Origin: Ottelia alismoides
Taxonomy: Eukaryota; Streptophyta; Magnoliopsida; Alismatales; Hydrocharitaceae
Assembly (NCBI GenBank): GCA_037367405.1
Contig: JAZKJV010010134.1
Location: forward strand, 434,001-498,000
Length of the DNA: 64,000 bases
Direction of reading: 5' to 3'
The position numbers and the translations under genes were made by a program. The notes under the pieces are model-generated. The model made no database searches. It had not been told where the DNA came from and saw only the letters and a program-made list of their open reading frames with translations. This document shows positions 14,673 to 23,572 of the stretch, piece by piece. How positions within the stretch are numbered: position 1 is the first letter of the stretch; every line of letters starts with the position of its first letter.

Positions 14673-17537
14673 TCATTTGAAGCTACTACCATTTGACGAT
14701 TTCTGAGAAATCGCCCTCCTTGATAAACCGAAGTCCAAATTCATCGGTTTCTCTGCAAGCTTCATCCCAGGAACAACCAGGAAGTTAACTGGCACCCAAT
14801 TCTCACGACTTGGCGCAGAGTCATCGATCGGCCCTATCGCTTCCAATTGAAACTTGCGGATGCGTATTTCATTGGCTCTCGAATAACAACCGAAAGTCAA
14901 CGCCTTGCTGTTCGCCGGGACATTGATTTCGATAGACTGCTTTTGCCATTGATAGGTCGGCGGATTTGATGTCGCCTTTTCAGAGGCCCACGCTGGTACA
15001 CTCGCATCTAATGGCTGAGATGCAATATTGCTGGTTCCGTCCATCGCTTGAGAGCGGAACGACATGGAGCGTTGTTGATCATCACTGGTCCAAAGCATCA
15101 GTCCAGCAACAGGTTTAGATGGCTCGGTCGTGGCTAACTCCGCGGTCAATCGAACGCGTTGGCCACGATAGGCGACCGAGTCGATCGATTGGACCATAAA
15201 AGCTGTCATGATGCCTTGGCTTGGCAAACGACAGTATGTCTCGGTTTGATTCTCGCAAATCTCTGTCTCAGATGTATCAAATGGAGTGATCCAACCGGGC
15301 TGTGACGAGTACATCTCGGGCCGATGGCATCGACTAGGTAGCTCGAACACCAATCGAATTTCGGAGTCTTTTTGAAAGGATCTCATCGAATCCATCGTTT
15401 CCAAAAAAGCCCTCGCGTTTTGCCGGTAAATGAACTCCGTCTCCGTCTTTTCGAATTGTTGTAACCAAGTTTTCGCCATCAGCAACAATCCATCGACCGT
15501 CGCTTTTGCATTAGTTGCTGCTGCCGCATCGCGATAAACGGCTCGCACACGGCAGTTTTCTGGGCCGCCTTCGATGAAGATTCCGAAACGTTCAAGACCA
15601 ACTAGCAATGGCGCTGCAAGTTGATATAACATATCCCGCTTGCTTCCCAGAAAGAACTTTCTGACTAATTCTTCCCATTCCCTGCAGTCGCCGTACACAT
15701 TGGCGAAAGCCGCTCGTTTGTATTCGTCCAGAAATTCGGCTGGAACTTCGGCGTAGCGGTCGTACTCTCCTCGGGCATATTTGGCCAACTCTTCCTCAGT
15801 CCCATAGACTCCGCCGTCTTCATTCTCGCACATCCAAGCCGACCGCGATTTCGAGTACCGTTGAGTCACTGGATCACGCCGCCAGTAGCCTAGACCCTTG
15901 ATTTCGCGGCCTTCGACGATTTTGCGATCTTCTGTCGCAACGAGGCTAGTCACCGCAGGGTGCGTCATCAGGACTTTGAACAATTCTGGTGAAGCGTGGT
16001 TCACTTCCTTGATGTCTAGACTCATCCCGGAGAATCCTCGATCCCGTTCAATCGTTTCCCAATCCACTCTAGCTCCCGCGCGGCCGTGCACTTCAGTGTT
16101 ATCGGGCAGGTGGCCGAAAAAGGAACTGCAAGTCGCCAGCACGTACCATTTGACCGGCACGGCGAAATCTTGAGATTGGAATTTTCCCGGCCGCCACACC
16201 AATGGGCCGCTAAGACGCAACGGTGGAAAAGCCTGGGCGGCTTCCTGGCGAAGTTCCCACTGCTTTGCAAGCCGCTCTGGAGTGATTTTGGACTCAGACG
16301 ATTCAGACTGTTTGTCATTCGCACCGCCCGTCTTCGCCGGCGCGTTTGCCGTCTCCTCTGGCGGAGTTCCTCGCAATCCAGATAGCGGAATGACAACGAG
16401 TGTCGTCGCTAGTGTTAGCCAACCTGCCCAGTGCAGCGGCTTGTTGCGAGGCCTTAAGCTTCCTTGCTTGATCATCATGATTCTCCTAATGATCGATTCT
16501 TGTTCCGCGGCCAGCATGGGGCTTGGTGCCCGAGTGGTTTGCTGACTACGCAACGCTAAACTTGCCAATGCTCTTCCATAAGCCTTGGCGTCATTGACCA
16601 TACCGGCGGCCAATTGATCGGCCGCCAACTCCTGTTCGAATCTTAATCGTTTGACTACAACGTGAACCAGCGGATGAAAGAACAATACGATTCGCATCCA
16701 ACTGCCAAGGATGACCCAAAGGAAATCCCAACGAGTTGCATGAGCCATCTCATGAGCTAGAACCGATCGCAATTCCATTTCCGTCCACTGATCCCAGCCA
16801 TCATGCAACACGAGTATTGGCCTCAAACAACCAACGGTCGCACCAATTGGAACGACTTTCGAAATACGTATCTCAGGTATACGACGAAGTCCGTATTGAG
16901 TTGAGCAGCTGTTTACCAATGTTTGAAGTCGAGGGGCGTTTGTCGGGATACTTTGTCGAATGATCCATCGCATGTAAAACCAACCATGCATCCACAGCGT
17001 CAACATTGCTGAAAACCCCAAAGCAAAGATCAGTGCAATCGGTAAACGCAAGACTGATGGATTGGTTTTCTGCAAGCTCTCTTCGGCGCGAAGTTGTCTG
17101 TCGAATTGCTGAAGGTGCTCAAGTATCCATGTGATGGCGACCTTGCCATTGTTGGGTGTTGAGGAAAGTAACTCCGTTCCCTCTCGATTCGACGTATTTT
17201 CAGCAAGATTGCCGTTCGTCGGTTTAGAAGCTGGAAGGCCAGATTCACTTTTGGAAACATTGTTTCCGAAGGATTGCCTTTCTAAAAGGTGAGTATTTGA
17301 ATCGCTCGGAACATGATCGACCACGGACCATTGCGAACTTGGAATGAGCGCGACCATCGTGAGTAGAAGAGCGGCCACACATGTCCCTGACAGTAATGCG
17401 GATGCGAACTGAGGTCTCCGGCCGCGTAGCAACCAAACGACCAGCAGTGATGCGCCACACAGAACGGTCAACTGAATGAGTCCCCATGTCATTGCCGTAA
17501 GTGGCATCGAGCTCAATCTAAAACCAACTTGCATCAT
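14673..17537 (-). CDS. M56 (BlaR1-like) membrane peptidase, second copy, with unknown C-terminal domain
   Basis: A 954-residue protein; the ATG at 17537 overlaps the TGA of the second BlaI gene (ATGA) and AGGAG precedes it. Hydrophobic helices lie near residues 17-37, 48-66, 165-183 and 272-292. The zinc site is HEMAH at 262-266, with Glu303 in EQELAAD as the probable third ligand. After a helix near 365-385 comes a region of more than 500 residues with no beta-lactam sensor motif; it contains WYVLATCSSFFGHLPDNTEVHG and many aromatic and charged residues, and is presumably extracytoplasmic. The last dozen or so residues (from RRAISQKSS on) are encoded by a degenerate GTAG-REP hairpin, so the C-terminus has been extended by repeat sequence. 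Expected role: signal-triggered proteolysis of the BlaI encoded just upstream. Confidence 0.88.
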   Translation of the reverse strand: MMQVGFRLSSMPLTAMTWGLIQLTVLCGASLLVVWLLRGRRPQFASALLSGTCVAALLLTMVALIPSSQWSVVDHVPSDSNTHLLERQSFGNNVSKSESGLPASKPTNGNLAENTSNREGTELLSSTPNNGKVAITWILEHLQQFDRQLRAEESLQKTNPSVLRLPIALIFALGFSAMLTLWMHGWFYMRWIIRQSIPTNAPRLQTLVNSCSTQYGLRRIPEIRISKVVPIGATVGCLRPILVLHDGWDQWTEMELRSVLAHEMAHATRWDFLWVILGSWMRIVLFFHPLVHVVVKRLRFEQELAADQLAAGMVNDAKAYGRALASLALRSQQTTRAPSPMLAAEQESIIRRIMMIKQGSLRPRNKPLHWAGWLTLATTLVVIPLSGLRGTPPEETANAPAKTGGANDKQSESSESKITPERLAKQWELRQEAAQAFPPLRLSGPLVWRPGKFQSQDFAVPVKWYVLATCSSFFGHLPDNTEVHGRAGARVDWETIERDRGFSGMSLDIKEVNHASPELFKVLMTHPAVTSLVATEDRKIVEGREIKGLGYWRRDPVTQRYSKSRSAWMCENEDGGVYGTEEELAKYARGEYDRYAEVPAEFLDEYKRAAFANVYGDCREWEELVRKFFLGSKRDMLYQLAAPLLVGLERFGIFIEGGPENCRVRAVYRDAAAATNAKATVDGLLLMAKTWLQQFEKTETEFIYRQNARAFLETMDSMRSFQKDSEIRLVFELPSRCHRPEMYSSQPGWITPFDTSETEICENQTETYCRLPSQGIMTAFMVQSIDSVAYRGQRVRLTAELATTEPSKPVAGLMLWTSDDQQRSMSFRSQAMDGTSNIASQPLDASVPAWASEKATSNPPTYQWQKQSIEINVPANSKALTFGCYSRANEIRIRKFQLEAIGPIDDSAPSRENWVPVNFLVVPGMKLAEKPMNLDFGLSRRAISQKSSNGSSFK

Positions 17538-17923
17538 GGTTGGTCTCCTTTATCTTCCATCAGTTGCTCAAGCAATTTCTGCTGCTTCTTGCTGAATTTG
17601 CTGCCGCCAATGATGTGCAGTAACAACTGCTCGCGCGATCCTTGAAACACTTTCTGAATCAGGTCCTTGACCATGTGACCTGAGACTTCTTGAAACGACT
17701 TGGCGGGTTTGAAGGAATAGGGACGTGATTCCCCTAAGCGATGAAGGAACTCTTTTTCCCAAAGTATGCGACAAAGCGTTGCAACAGTTGTATAGGTCAG
17801 CGGGCGACCATCCTGTTCGAGTCGATCGCGGGCTTCCTGCGCGGACAACTCGCCATGCGCCCAAAAGATATGCATGACTTCCAGTTCACGTTCCGTCAAC
17901 TGCTCAGCCGGTGGCCGGTTCAT
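17534..17923 (-). CDS. BlaI/MecI-type transcriptional repressor, second copy
   Basis: A 129-residue winged-helix protein starting at an ATG with GGAGGG a few bases upstream. LTERELEVMHIFWAHGELSAQEARDRL is the recognition helix region and TYTTVATLCRILWEKEFLHR the usual BlaI wing-helix signature. The C-terminal part (LIQKVFQGSREQLLLHIIG) is the dimerisation region with the cleavage zone. Its stop overlaps the start of the M56 peptidase, so repressor and protease are made together. It is closer to classical BlaI/MecI than the first copy. A 30-base dyad lies 25 bases upstream of the start (17949-17978) and is the obvious operator candidate. Confidence 0.94.
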   Translation of the reverse strand: MNRPPAEQLTERELEVMHIFWAHGELSAQEARDRLEQDGRPLTYTTVATLCRILWEKEFLHRLGESRPYSFKPAKSFQEVSGHMVKDLIQKVFQGSREQLLLHIIGGSKFSKKQQKLLEQLMEDKGDQP

Positions 17924-17948
17924 GGCGCGTTCCCTCCGTGAGACCTAG

Positions 17949-17978
17949 ATTTGGTTTTCCCAATTTGGATAACCAAAT
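17949..17978 (-). promoter_or_regulatory. operator candidate of the second BlaI/M56 pair
   Basis: A 30-base dyad: arm ATTTGGTTTTCC, 6-base spacer CAATTT, arm GGATAACCAAAT, with one mismatch in twelve pairs. It has the same 6-base spacer as the operators of the first pair but a different half-site, so the two repressors probably do not cross-bind. It lies directly upstream of the ribosome binding site. The dyad is visible; its function is inferred. Confidence 0.6.
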
Positions 17979-18015
17979 GTAAGCGACGCACGTAGACCGA
18001 GGCAAGCCCAACCAG

Positions 18016-18064
18016 CTGATTTCTGAGAAATCGCGCTACGTAGGCAGATTTCTCCGAAATCTGC
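18016..18064 (+). repeat. two GTAG-REP hairpins in tandem
   Basis: A degenerate hairpin GATTTC TGA GAAATC (18018-18032), then a full copy at 18040-18064: GTAG, stem GCAGATTTC, loop TCC, stem GAAATCTGC. They lie in the roughly 400-base gap 17924-18322, which holds no gene. Confidence 0.7.
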
Positions 18065-18169
18065 GCGCGCCCCCTCGCAAGCCTCTATTTGAAGCTAATA
18101 GCTCGGATTATTCATGAGCTACAAATACTAGACAGAATACATTGGAAAACGTTGAGAAACCATGAGTTG

Positions 18170-18234
18170 CATCAGCCGGAGAGCGTTATCCCCCGGTTAA
18201 GTGACAACCGGACGCTAACGCGTTGCGGCTGATG
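18170..18234. repeat. long imperfect hairpin, planctomycete-type repeat
   Basis: Outer arms CATCAGCCG (18170-18178) and CGGCTGATG (18226-18234), middle arms GCGTTA/TAACGC, inner arms CCGGTT/AACCGG: a 65-base cruciform-like structure. Similar CATCAGCCG hairpins are scattered in Rhodopirellula-type genomes as I remember them. It is not obviously a terminator, since no T-run follows. Confidence 0.55.
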
Positions 18235-18295
18235 GGTTTATGGCATAGTCAAGTTTAAATGCGTTGCGACGCATGAATAATCCGGGCTACCACTT

Positions 18296-18320
18296 GGCGA
18301 TTTCGAAGAAATCGCCCTAC
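18296..18320 (-). repeat. GTAG-REP hairpin, inverted
   Basis: Stem GGCGATTTC, loop GAA, stem GAAATCGCC, then CTAC, i.e. a GTAG-REP on the minus strand. It ends three bases before the stop codon of the next gene. Confidence 0.65.
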
Positions 18321-18322
18321 AG

Positions 18323-19372
18323 TTAGCGCTGATAGATCGGTAGTAGTCCTTGATCCAGTTGCAGCATGATCAAGTTGCAGGCTGTAATGTAAACTGGGCC
18401 GATTTGATCTTTCCACGAGCCATCGTTCTCTTGTTCAGCGACGATCTTGTCATACAGAGAGTCGCGGAATGAAAGCCATTGCTCGTCACCCTGGCGATAA
18501 ACCACTTGGCTGTAATAGAGATAAGTGTAATGCCAATGACCAAACGCGGCACCATCATCGTTTAATGCGTGCAAGCTATCCCGAGCGTACTTGAGCATTT
18601 GCGGGACATGTTCGCTGTCGTAGTCGCCTGCATTGTAAAGTGCGGCAAGTGCTGCAGCGGTAATCGCTGGGCGCGATGTCCCCATTTGCTTGCTGGAATA
18701 ACTGATGCCGCCATCTGGATTTTTGCATTCGTAGATATACTTTTTGGCCCGATCGATGACTTCCGCGGGCACGGCGATGCCCGCGTTTCGACAACCCCTC
18801 AGTCCTTGAACCTGAGTAATCGTCGTTGAGCCTTCGTCGTAGTTGGCTCCGTCCTTAGCACTCATGTATCCCCAGCCACCAGCGGTTGTTTGTGCATTGC
18901 AGCAAAATTCCACAGCTCTCTTGAGGACATCGATCAATTCGCGGCGACGGTCTTCGTATCCTTCTTCACCCAAAATCTGACTGAGCAACAACATTGAGAA
19001 ACCATGACCATAGGTATAGCGATTATCGGTTGCAGGATCGCCGATCAAGCCATTGTCGCGACTCTTGCTGATCAGATAGTCGGCCACCTTCGTAATTTGT
19101 TTGCGGTAAGGCCCTTGAGTTGTTGTTGAACCTGAACCGACGAGAGCTGTACCTGCCAGAGCCGCCAATGCAACGGGATAGCTTGGCGTGTTGCTCCACT
19201 GACCACGTGATGATTGGTTGGCCGCTAACCAATCCAATCCCGCTCGAATCGACTGAGCCCATCGCGGATTGTCTTTTGCGGCATTGCCAAACGAAACCTT
19301 GGAGCCAAGTGCGATAGCCGAACCTGCGATCGACAATTGCTTCATCCATTGACGGCGATTGGTGATGCTCAT
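18323..19372 (-). CDS. Tat-exported prenyltransferase/squalene-cyclase-repeat protein
   Basis: A 349-residue protein from the ATG at 19372; upstream codons lack signal character. The N-terminus NRRQWMKQLSIAGSAIALG has the twin arginine followed by an aromatic and a Lys, a Tat-type leader. The mature part consists of alpha-alpha repeats of the prenyltransferase/squalene oxidase type: WLAANQSSRGQW, FCCNAQTTAGGWGYMS, CKNPDGGISYSS and EQENDGSWKD, each with the QxxxGxW-like QW signature. Such proteins form an alpha/alpha barrel; true cyclases also need DxDD or DCTAE motifs, which I do not see, so a cyclase function should not be assumed. Secretion, small size and missing catalytic motifs fit the abundant, uncharacterised planctomycete relatives. 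Confidence 0.85.
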   Translation of the reverse strand: MSITNRRQWMKQLSIAGSAIALGSKVSFGNAAKDNPRWAQSIRAGLDWLAANQSSRGQWSNTPSYPVALAALAGTALVGSGSTTTQGPYRKQITKVADYLISKSRDNGLIGDPATDNRYTYGHGFSMLLLSQILGEEGYEDRRRELIDVLKRAVEFCCNAQTTAGGWGYMSAKDGANYDEGSTTITQVQGLRGCRNAGIAVPAEVIDRAKKYIYECKNPDGGISYSSKQMGTSRPAITAAALAALYNAGDYDSEHVPQMLKYARDSLHALNDDGAAFGHWHYTYLYYSQVVYRQGDEQWLSFRDSLYDKIVAEQENDGSWKDQIGPVYITACNLIMLQLDQGLLPIYQR

Positions 19373-19577
19373 TTTCCGAAATCCTTTTAAGTCAAATTGG
19401 CCGGTTGGCTCAAACTCGGCACCGCGCACGGCTAGTGCTACATACAGTATACCCAAGTCGAAGGTACGGGGGAAAGAGATGTGGGTCGCACCGCAACTTC
19501 GACCGCAAAAGAATTGTCAGGCTACAATGATCGGCTAACTGGATCAAAAGCTACTTTCCCCTCAGAAGTAACCTGCA

Positions 19578-20810
19578 ATGGATTTCGATGTCATTGTTGT
19601 CGGTGGCGGCGCAGCTGGATTGTGGGCTGCCGGAACCGCTGCTGCGCGCGGCCGGCGTGTACTGGTTCTGGAAAAAAATCGCAAGCCCGGCGTCAAGATC
19701 CTGATGTCGGGAGGAACGCGTTGCAACATCACGCATCATTGCCCGATCGAAGGCATCATCGAGGCCTTTGGGCACCAAGGAAGGTTTCTGAAACCCGCCT
19801 TACATCAGCTCAACCCGAGCCAAGTGGTGGCTGAGATCGAACGATTGGGCGTCGCCACCAAAGTAGAATCCACCGGTAAGGTGTTCCCCGTTAGTGACCG
19901 GGCGCTGGATGTTCGCGATGCCTTGGTGCGTCGACTCGAGCAATCTGGAGCGCAATTGCGCAGCGGAGTCGCCGTCATGGATATCGCTAGAGTTCCCGAG
20001 GGCGGTTGGAAAGTCGCATCCGAAACCGATAGTTTCGTTTCTTCCTCCGTCATTCTGTCTACTGGCGGACTTTCGTATCGCGAATGTGGGACGACTGGCG
20101 ATGGATATCCTTGGGTTGAACGTGTCGGTCATACCTTGCAGCCAACTTTTCCGGCACTCACGCCACTGGTAAGTCCCGTCGGCTGGGTGCATGAACTAAG
20201 TGGCATCACCTTGCCTGACGTTACCGTGTCCATTAGCAGTGCGGAGTTGCCAAAAAAACAACCGAGACTTTCTAGTCGAGGCGGATTCTTGTGGACTCAT
20301 TTCGGTTGTTCAGGACCTGCACCGATGAACGTGTCGCGATTTGTGTCCTGCTTGAAAGAGCCACATCGGGCAGTGTTGCATATGGACTTGCTGCCTGACG
20401 TAACACACGATGCGATTGCGCACTTTTTAGACGCCAATCGTGGTGGAAAACGCACTGTTTACAATACCTTGCATCAATACTTGCCGACGCGCATGGTGCA
20501 ATGCTGCTTGAACCGAGCGGCTGTTTCGGAGAGTCTGACGCTGGCTGAGTTACCGAAAAAAGCCCGCCTAAGCCTAATGGAAGACATCAAGAATCTAACC
20601 GTGCCGCTTAGTGGTACACGTGGTTATGGAAAAGCAGAGGTGACAGCCGGTGGCGTAACCACTTCGGAGGTAAATCCACAAACGATGGAAAGCCGCTTGG
20701 CCAGTGGCTTGTACTTGGCGGGTGAAGTCTTGGATGTCGATGGCCCGATTGGTGGTTTTAACTTTCAAGCTGCATTCAGCACTGGCAATCTCGCCGGCCT
20801 GAATGCCTAA
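19578..20810 (+). CDS. HI0933/BaiN-family FAD-dependent oxidoreductase
   Basis: A 410-residue flavoprotein. It starts with a Rossmann GGGAAGLWAAGTAAARG and a following acidic end of strand 2 (LVLEKN), then the family-specific MSGGTRCNITH segment. Near the C-terminus it has TAGGVTTSEVNPQTMES and a DVDGPIGGFNFQAAFSTG segment that completes FAD binding. These are the marks of the HI0933-like (TIGR00275-type) family, whose members bind FAD, probably act on small NAD(P)-linked substrates, and include BaiN. Length fits the family (about 390-420). It is monocistronic as far as the sequence shows, and a pair of GTAG-REP hairpins follows it at once. The substrate is unknown. Confidence 0.92.
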   Translation: MDFDVIVVGGGAAGLWAAGTAAARGRRVLVLEKNRKPGVKILMSGGTRCNITHHCPIEGIIEAFGHQGRFLKPALHQLNPSQVVAEIERLGVATKVESTGKVFPVSDRALDVRDALVRRLEQSGAQLRSGVAVMDIARVPEGGWKVASETDSFVSSSVILSTGGLSYRECGTTGDGYPWVERVGHTLQPTFPALTPLVSPVGWVHELSGITLPDVTVSISSAELPKKQPRLSSRGGFLWTHFGCSGPAPMNVSRFVSCLKEPHRAVLHMDLLPDVTHDAIAHFLDANRGGKRTVYNTLHQYLPTRMVQCCLNRAAVSESLTLAELPKKARLSLMEDIKNLTVPLSGTRGYGKAEVTAGGVTTSEVNPQTMESRLASGLYLAGEVLDVDGPIGGFNFQAAFSTGNLAGLNA

Positions 20811-20817
20811 ATGTGCT

Positions 20818-21017
20818 GTAGGCCGATTTCTCCGAAATCGGCTCGCGATGTATCCCCTCTCCGCTCGTGTACCTCGCGACTCTCCCAAAGGGAGAGTTGG
20901 GTAAACAGTTAGTCCGTAACAGCTTAAAAACCGCACGACCTTGCTCGCGGCAGGGTCGGACGTGTCAGCGGCCGGGGAGGGCTGGCGCGTTCGCCGATTT
21001 CGGAGAAATCGGCCTAC
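20818..21017. repeat. BIME-like module: REP, P/Q repeat, inverted REP
   Basis: A GTAG-REP at 20818-20842 and an inverted copy at 20993-21017, both with stem GCCGATTTC/GAAATCGGC, flank a P/Q repeat (20855-20985). Module P begins CCCTCTCCGCTCGTGTACC and module Q ends GGCCGGGGAGGGCTGG. The block lies in the convergent gap between the flavoprotein and the Gfo/Idh/MocA gene. The same P/Q modules are near 43.8 and 62.0 kb. Confidence 0.75.
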
Positions 21018-21020
21018 AAC

Positions 21021-22124
21021 CTACAACTGGATCTCCTGTCCATCTTTGGCTGCGGATTCAAAACAAGCATCCAGAACCCGCTGAGTATTGTGCGTCCATG
21101 TTGGCCACTGTGGATCCAGTTTACCGCTGAGCACGATATCGCAGAATGACTGGATCATGCGAACTTCTTGCGCGTTCTGATGACCGCTGCCGTATTCGCT
21201 GACAGAGATGCGACGTTGATGATGCTCCATATTGAAAGTGCAATTGTCGATATGGAAATGGTCTTTGCCAACCGTAGCCTCTAATTCGGCAGCATGATAG
21301 GGCAATACGAAATCATTCAATCGCATCCAGCCATCCGAGCCGCTCAGGTGGACCCATTGCTGATGCCCGGTGACAAAAGAACAGTAGAAATTGGCTGATA
21401 CTCCGCCATTGAATAACAACTCAGCGCTAAACTCGCCAGGCACCGAAGCGGGACTGGATATGCCTTGCAGAGGCGTCAGCGTTCGCGCACGAACGGTGAC
21501 GGGCAACTGCCCGTTCATGGCCCACAGGAAGAACCGAACGCAATACCACCCCAAGTCTCCCAAGCAGCCGTATGGTTCTAATTCGCTGCTGGTGCGTATG
21601 TTCGACTTTTGAAAGTCTGCATCGCCACAAAAGGAAAAATTACTGGACATGCGTCGCAGTTGACCGAGCTGAGTCCGATCATCCAGGACCGCTCGTAGGG
21701 CCGGCAATCGTTGACTGTGCATGAACATGACACCATCCATGTATTGCACGTTGTTCTTTTTGCAAGTTTCAATCATCTCGGCAACTTCGGTAGCGTTGAG
21801 CGCGGCCGGTTTCTCACCCAATACGTGCTTGCCAGCTTGGGCCGCTCGAATGACCCATTCTTTGCGAAGTGCGGTTGGCAAGGGAATGTAGACGGCGTCG
21901 ATATCCTTGCGATCGAGCAGTGATTCATAGGATGCCACTGCATCAGGTCGAGTCGAAAAGGGCACTTCGGCAGAACATTCATCGATGAAGCGATTCGCCG
22001 ACTCTAGACTGCGACTTGCTACGGCAGCGACCGTTCCATTTCCTGATAACCGAATGGCTCTCCAATTCTTTCGTGCAATCCCAGCGGTACCAAGAATTCC
22101 CCAACGACAAACTCGCGAACTCAT
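21021..22124 (-). CDS. Gfo/Idh/MocA-family NAD(P)-dependent oxidoreductase
   Basis: A 367-residue protein from the ATG at 22124 (a TTG six codons upstream is less likely). The N-terminal Rossmann fold reads WGILGTAGIARKNWRAI, and the active-site segment LGEKPAALNATEVAEMI carries the EKP motif of the family. The second domain has the GCLGDLGWYCVRF segment common in sugar dehydrogenases. The family reduces or oxidises sugars, inositols and related compounds, or acts as a dimeric trans-1,2-dihydrodiol dehydrogenase relative. The exact substrate is not deducible. The gene converges on the flavoprotein across the BIME-like repeat. There is no signal peptide, so the enzyme is cytoplasmic, unlike many planctomycete Gfo/Idh/MocA proteins that carry Tat leaders. 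Confidence 0.9.
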   Translation of the reverse strand: MSSRVCRWGILGTAGIARKNWRAIRLSGNGTVAAVASRSLESANRFIDECSAEVPFSTRPDAVASYESLLDRKDIDAVYIPLPTALRKEWVIRAAQAGKHVLGEKPAALNATEVAEMIETCKKNNVQYMDGVMFMHSQRLPALRAVLDDRTQLGQLRRMSSNFSFCGDADFQKSNIRTSSELEPYGCLGDLGWYCVRFFLWAMNGQLPVTVRARTLTPLQGISSPASVPGEFSAELLFNGGVSANFYCSFVTGHQQWVHLSGSDGWMRLNDFVLPYHAAELEATVGKDHFHIDNCTFNMEHHQRRISVSEYGSGHQNAQEVRMIQSFCDIVLSGKLDPQWPTWTHNTQRVLDACFESAAKDGQEIQL

Positions 22125-22297
22125 TGAATGCTCCAAAATCAAATCGAAACCCAGTTGAAGTCGATGAGTCTAACCGCATTGCACGATTTGATCCACTAGC
22201 GGTGAACCGAACGGAACCTCAATTTAAATGTCGGTTGTCCATCGAGACTAGCCCAAAGGCGTATGTTCAACTTCAATGAGAGCCGCGGTGTCAGCGT

Positions 22298-23512
22298 TCA
22301 CGAGTTTTCGCCCCTCAACTTGCGACTGGCCAAATTCACTGCCGCAAATACTCCGACACTAATTGTCAAACTGATAGAGACGATAACGAGCATCATGTAG
22401 GGATCGACGGTCTCGAACAACTGACCAATGGACCATGGGATGATGGTACTGCCGAGGCTGACACCGACATAGAAAACCCTCATCACATTGCCTTTGATTG
22501 GCATTAGTCTCTCAGCAAAAGAGAGTATGGCCGGGAAAATGGCGGCGATTGCCAATCCCAACAGAATACTTCCGAGCCACATTATGTTAAGACTGCTGGG
22601 GTAAACGAGCATTGGCACCACGCTGAACAGGGCCCCAACCAGACACATCCAGAGCAGCGTTGCAGGATGAAGCTTGGCAGCCAGTGGAATAGTTAGTAGT
22701 CGCCCCATTGTAAATGCACCCCAGAAAGCGGAAGTGAGATAGTTGGCGTGGATATCATCAGCCAACTTGGTTTTCAACGCGTAAGAGTAGATCCAGTTTC
22801 CGAAACTAATCTCTACGCCAGAGTAAAAGAAGAAGAACGCTCCAATCAGCAAAACCAATCTTCGCTGCCTGGTATCAATAGGCGTCCCGGTCGAATCGGC
22901 GTTCGATGCGTCGCTGTGTGTGGTTTTACTATGCGCTGGTAAGCTTGGGCTGGCAACAGCGAAGAATGGTGCTGACATGAGGATGCTCAAGATGGCCAGT
23001 AACCAATAGGCCCAGGCAGGACTGCCCAGTTGTGCAGTGGCGAAAGCAACGAGCAGGGGTACAAGAAACGCCCCAACGCCAAATGCAAAATGCAGTCCAT
23101 TCATGTAGGGACCCACGCGGTCGCGATAAATCCACACCAGCATCATATTGGCACCTGCGTCGATCGTGCTTTCAAACGCGCCGATCAGCAGCATCAATGC
23201 AAACAACAACCACAAACTGGCGGCCGATGGTGCAACCGCCAAAATAACTCCCATGCCGATCAGCAAGACGGCGATTAGACGATGGCCAGGTACGCGATCA
23301 AACCACGCCGCACCGAGCAGAGCCCCCATCAAGTACCCAATGGAGCGCGCGGCCAGTAGAATGCTGACTCCCTTCAACGTGCTGTGAGTGTTTTCAGCTA
23401 AATAGGGAAGGGTTGGGCCAAGCGAGGCACCCGCCAACCCGAGCATGATGAAACTCAGATAATATAGGGCGGTCGTGGTCAAGTTGACCGACGAAGGCGG
23501 ACGGGTCATCAT
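22298..23512 (-). CDS. MFS transporter (12 TM)
   Basis: A 404-residue major facilitator protein starting at one of two adjacent ATGs (23512, 23509). It has twelve evenly spaced hydrophobic segments with a charged central loop (HSKTTHSDASNADSTGTPIDTRQRR) between helices 6 and 7. The loop 2-3 region RSIGYLMGALLGAAWFDRVPGHRL is a variant of the MFS signature. The overall pattern, with LYYLSFIMLGLAGASLGPTLPYL at the N-terminus, resembles the FucP/Mfsd4-like sugar transporters; the substrate is not known. The gene is divergent from the metallo-beta-lactamase-fold gene, with 60 bases between starts, so the two promoters must overlap or share regulation. Confidence 0.88.
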   Translation of the reverse strand: MMTRPPSSVNLTTTALYYLSFIMLGLAGASLGPTLPYLAENTHSTLKGVSILLAARSIGYLMGALLGAAWFDRVPGHRLIAVLLIGMGVILAVAPSAASLWLLFALMLLIGAFESTIDAGANMMLVWIYRDRVGPYMNGLHFAFGVGAFLVPLLVAFATAQLGSPAWAYWLLAILSILMSAPFFAVASPSLPAHSKTTHSDASNADSTGTPIDTRQRRLVLLIGAFFFFYSGVEISFGNWIYSYALKTKLADDIHANYLTSAFWGAFTMGRLLTIPLAAKLHPATLLWMCLVGALFSVVPMLVYPSSLNIMWLGSILLGLAIAAIFPAILSFAERLMPIKGNVMRVFYVGVSLGSTIIPWSIGQLFETVDPYMMLVIVSISLTISVGVFAAVNLASRKLRGENS

Positions 23513-23572
23513 GTACTTTCTTGTTTGAGCCGGAACAAACCCACAACACACCACCTATCGGGAATCGTCCAA

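Noticed and set aside
20867..21130. 87-codon open frame through the P/Q repeat
   Set aside because: It is made of repeat sequence and the antisense of the Gfo/Idh/MocA gene.
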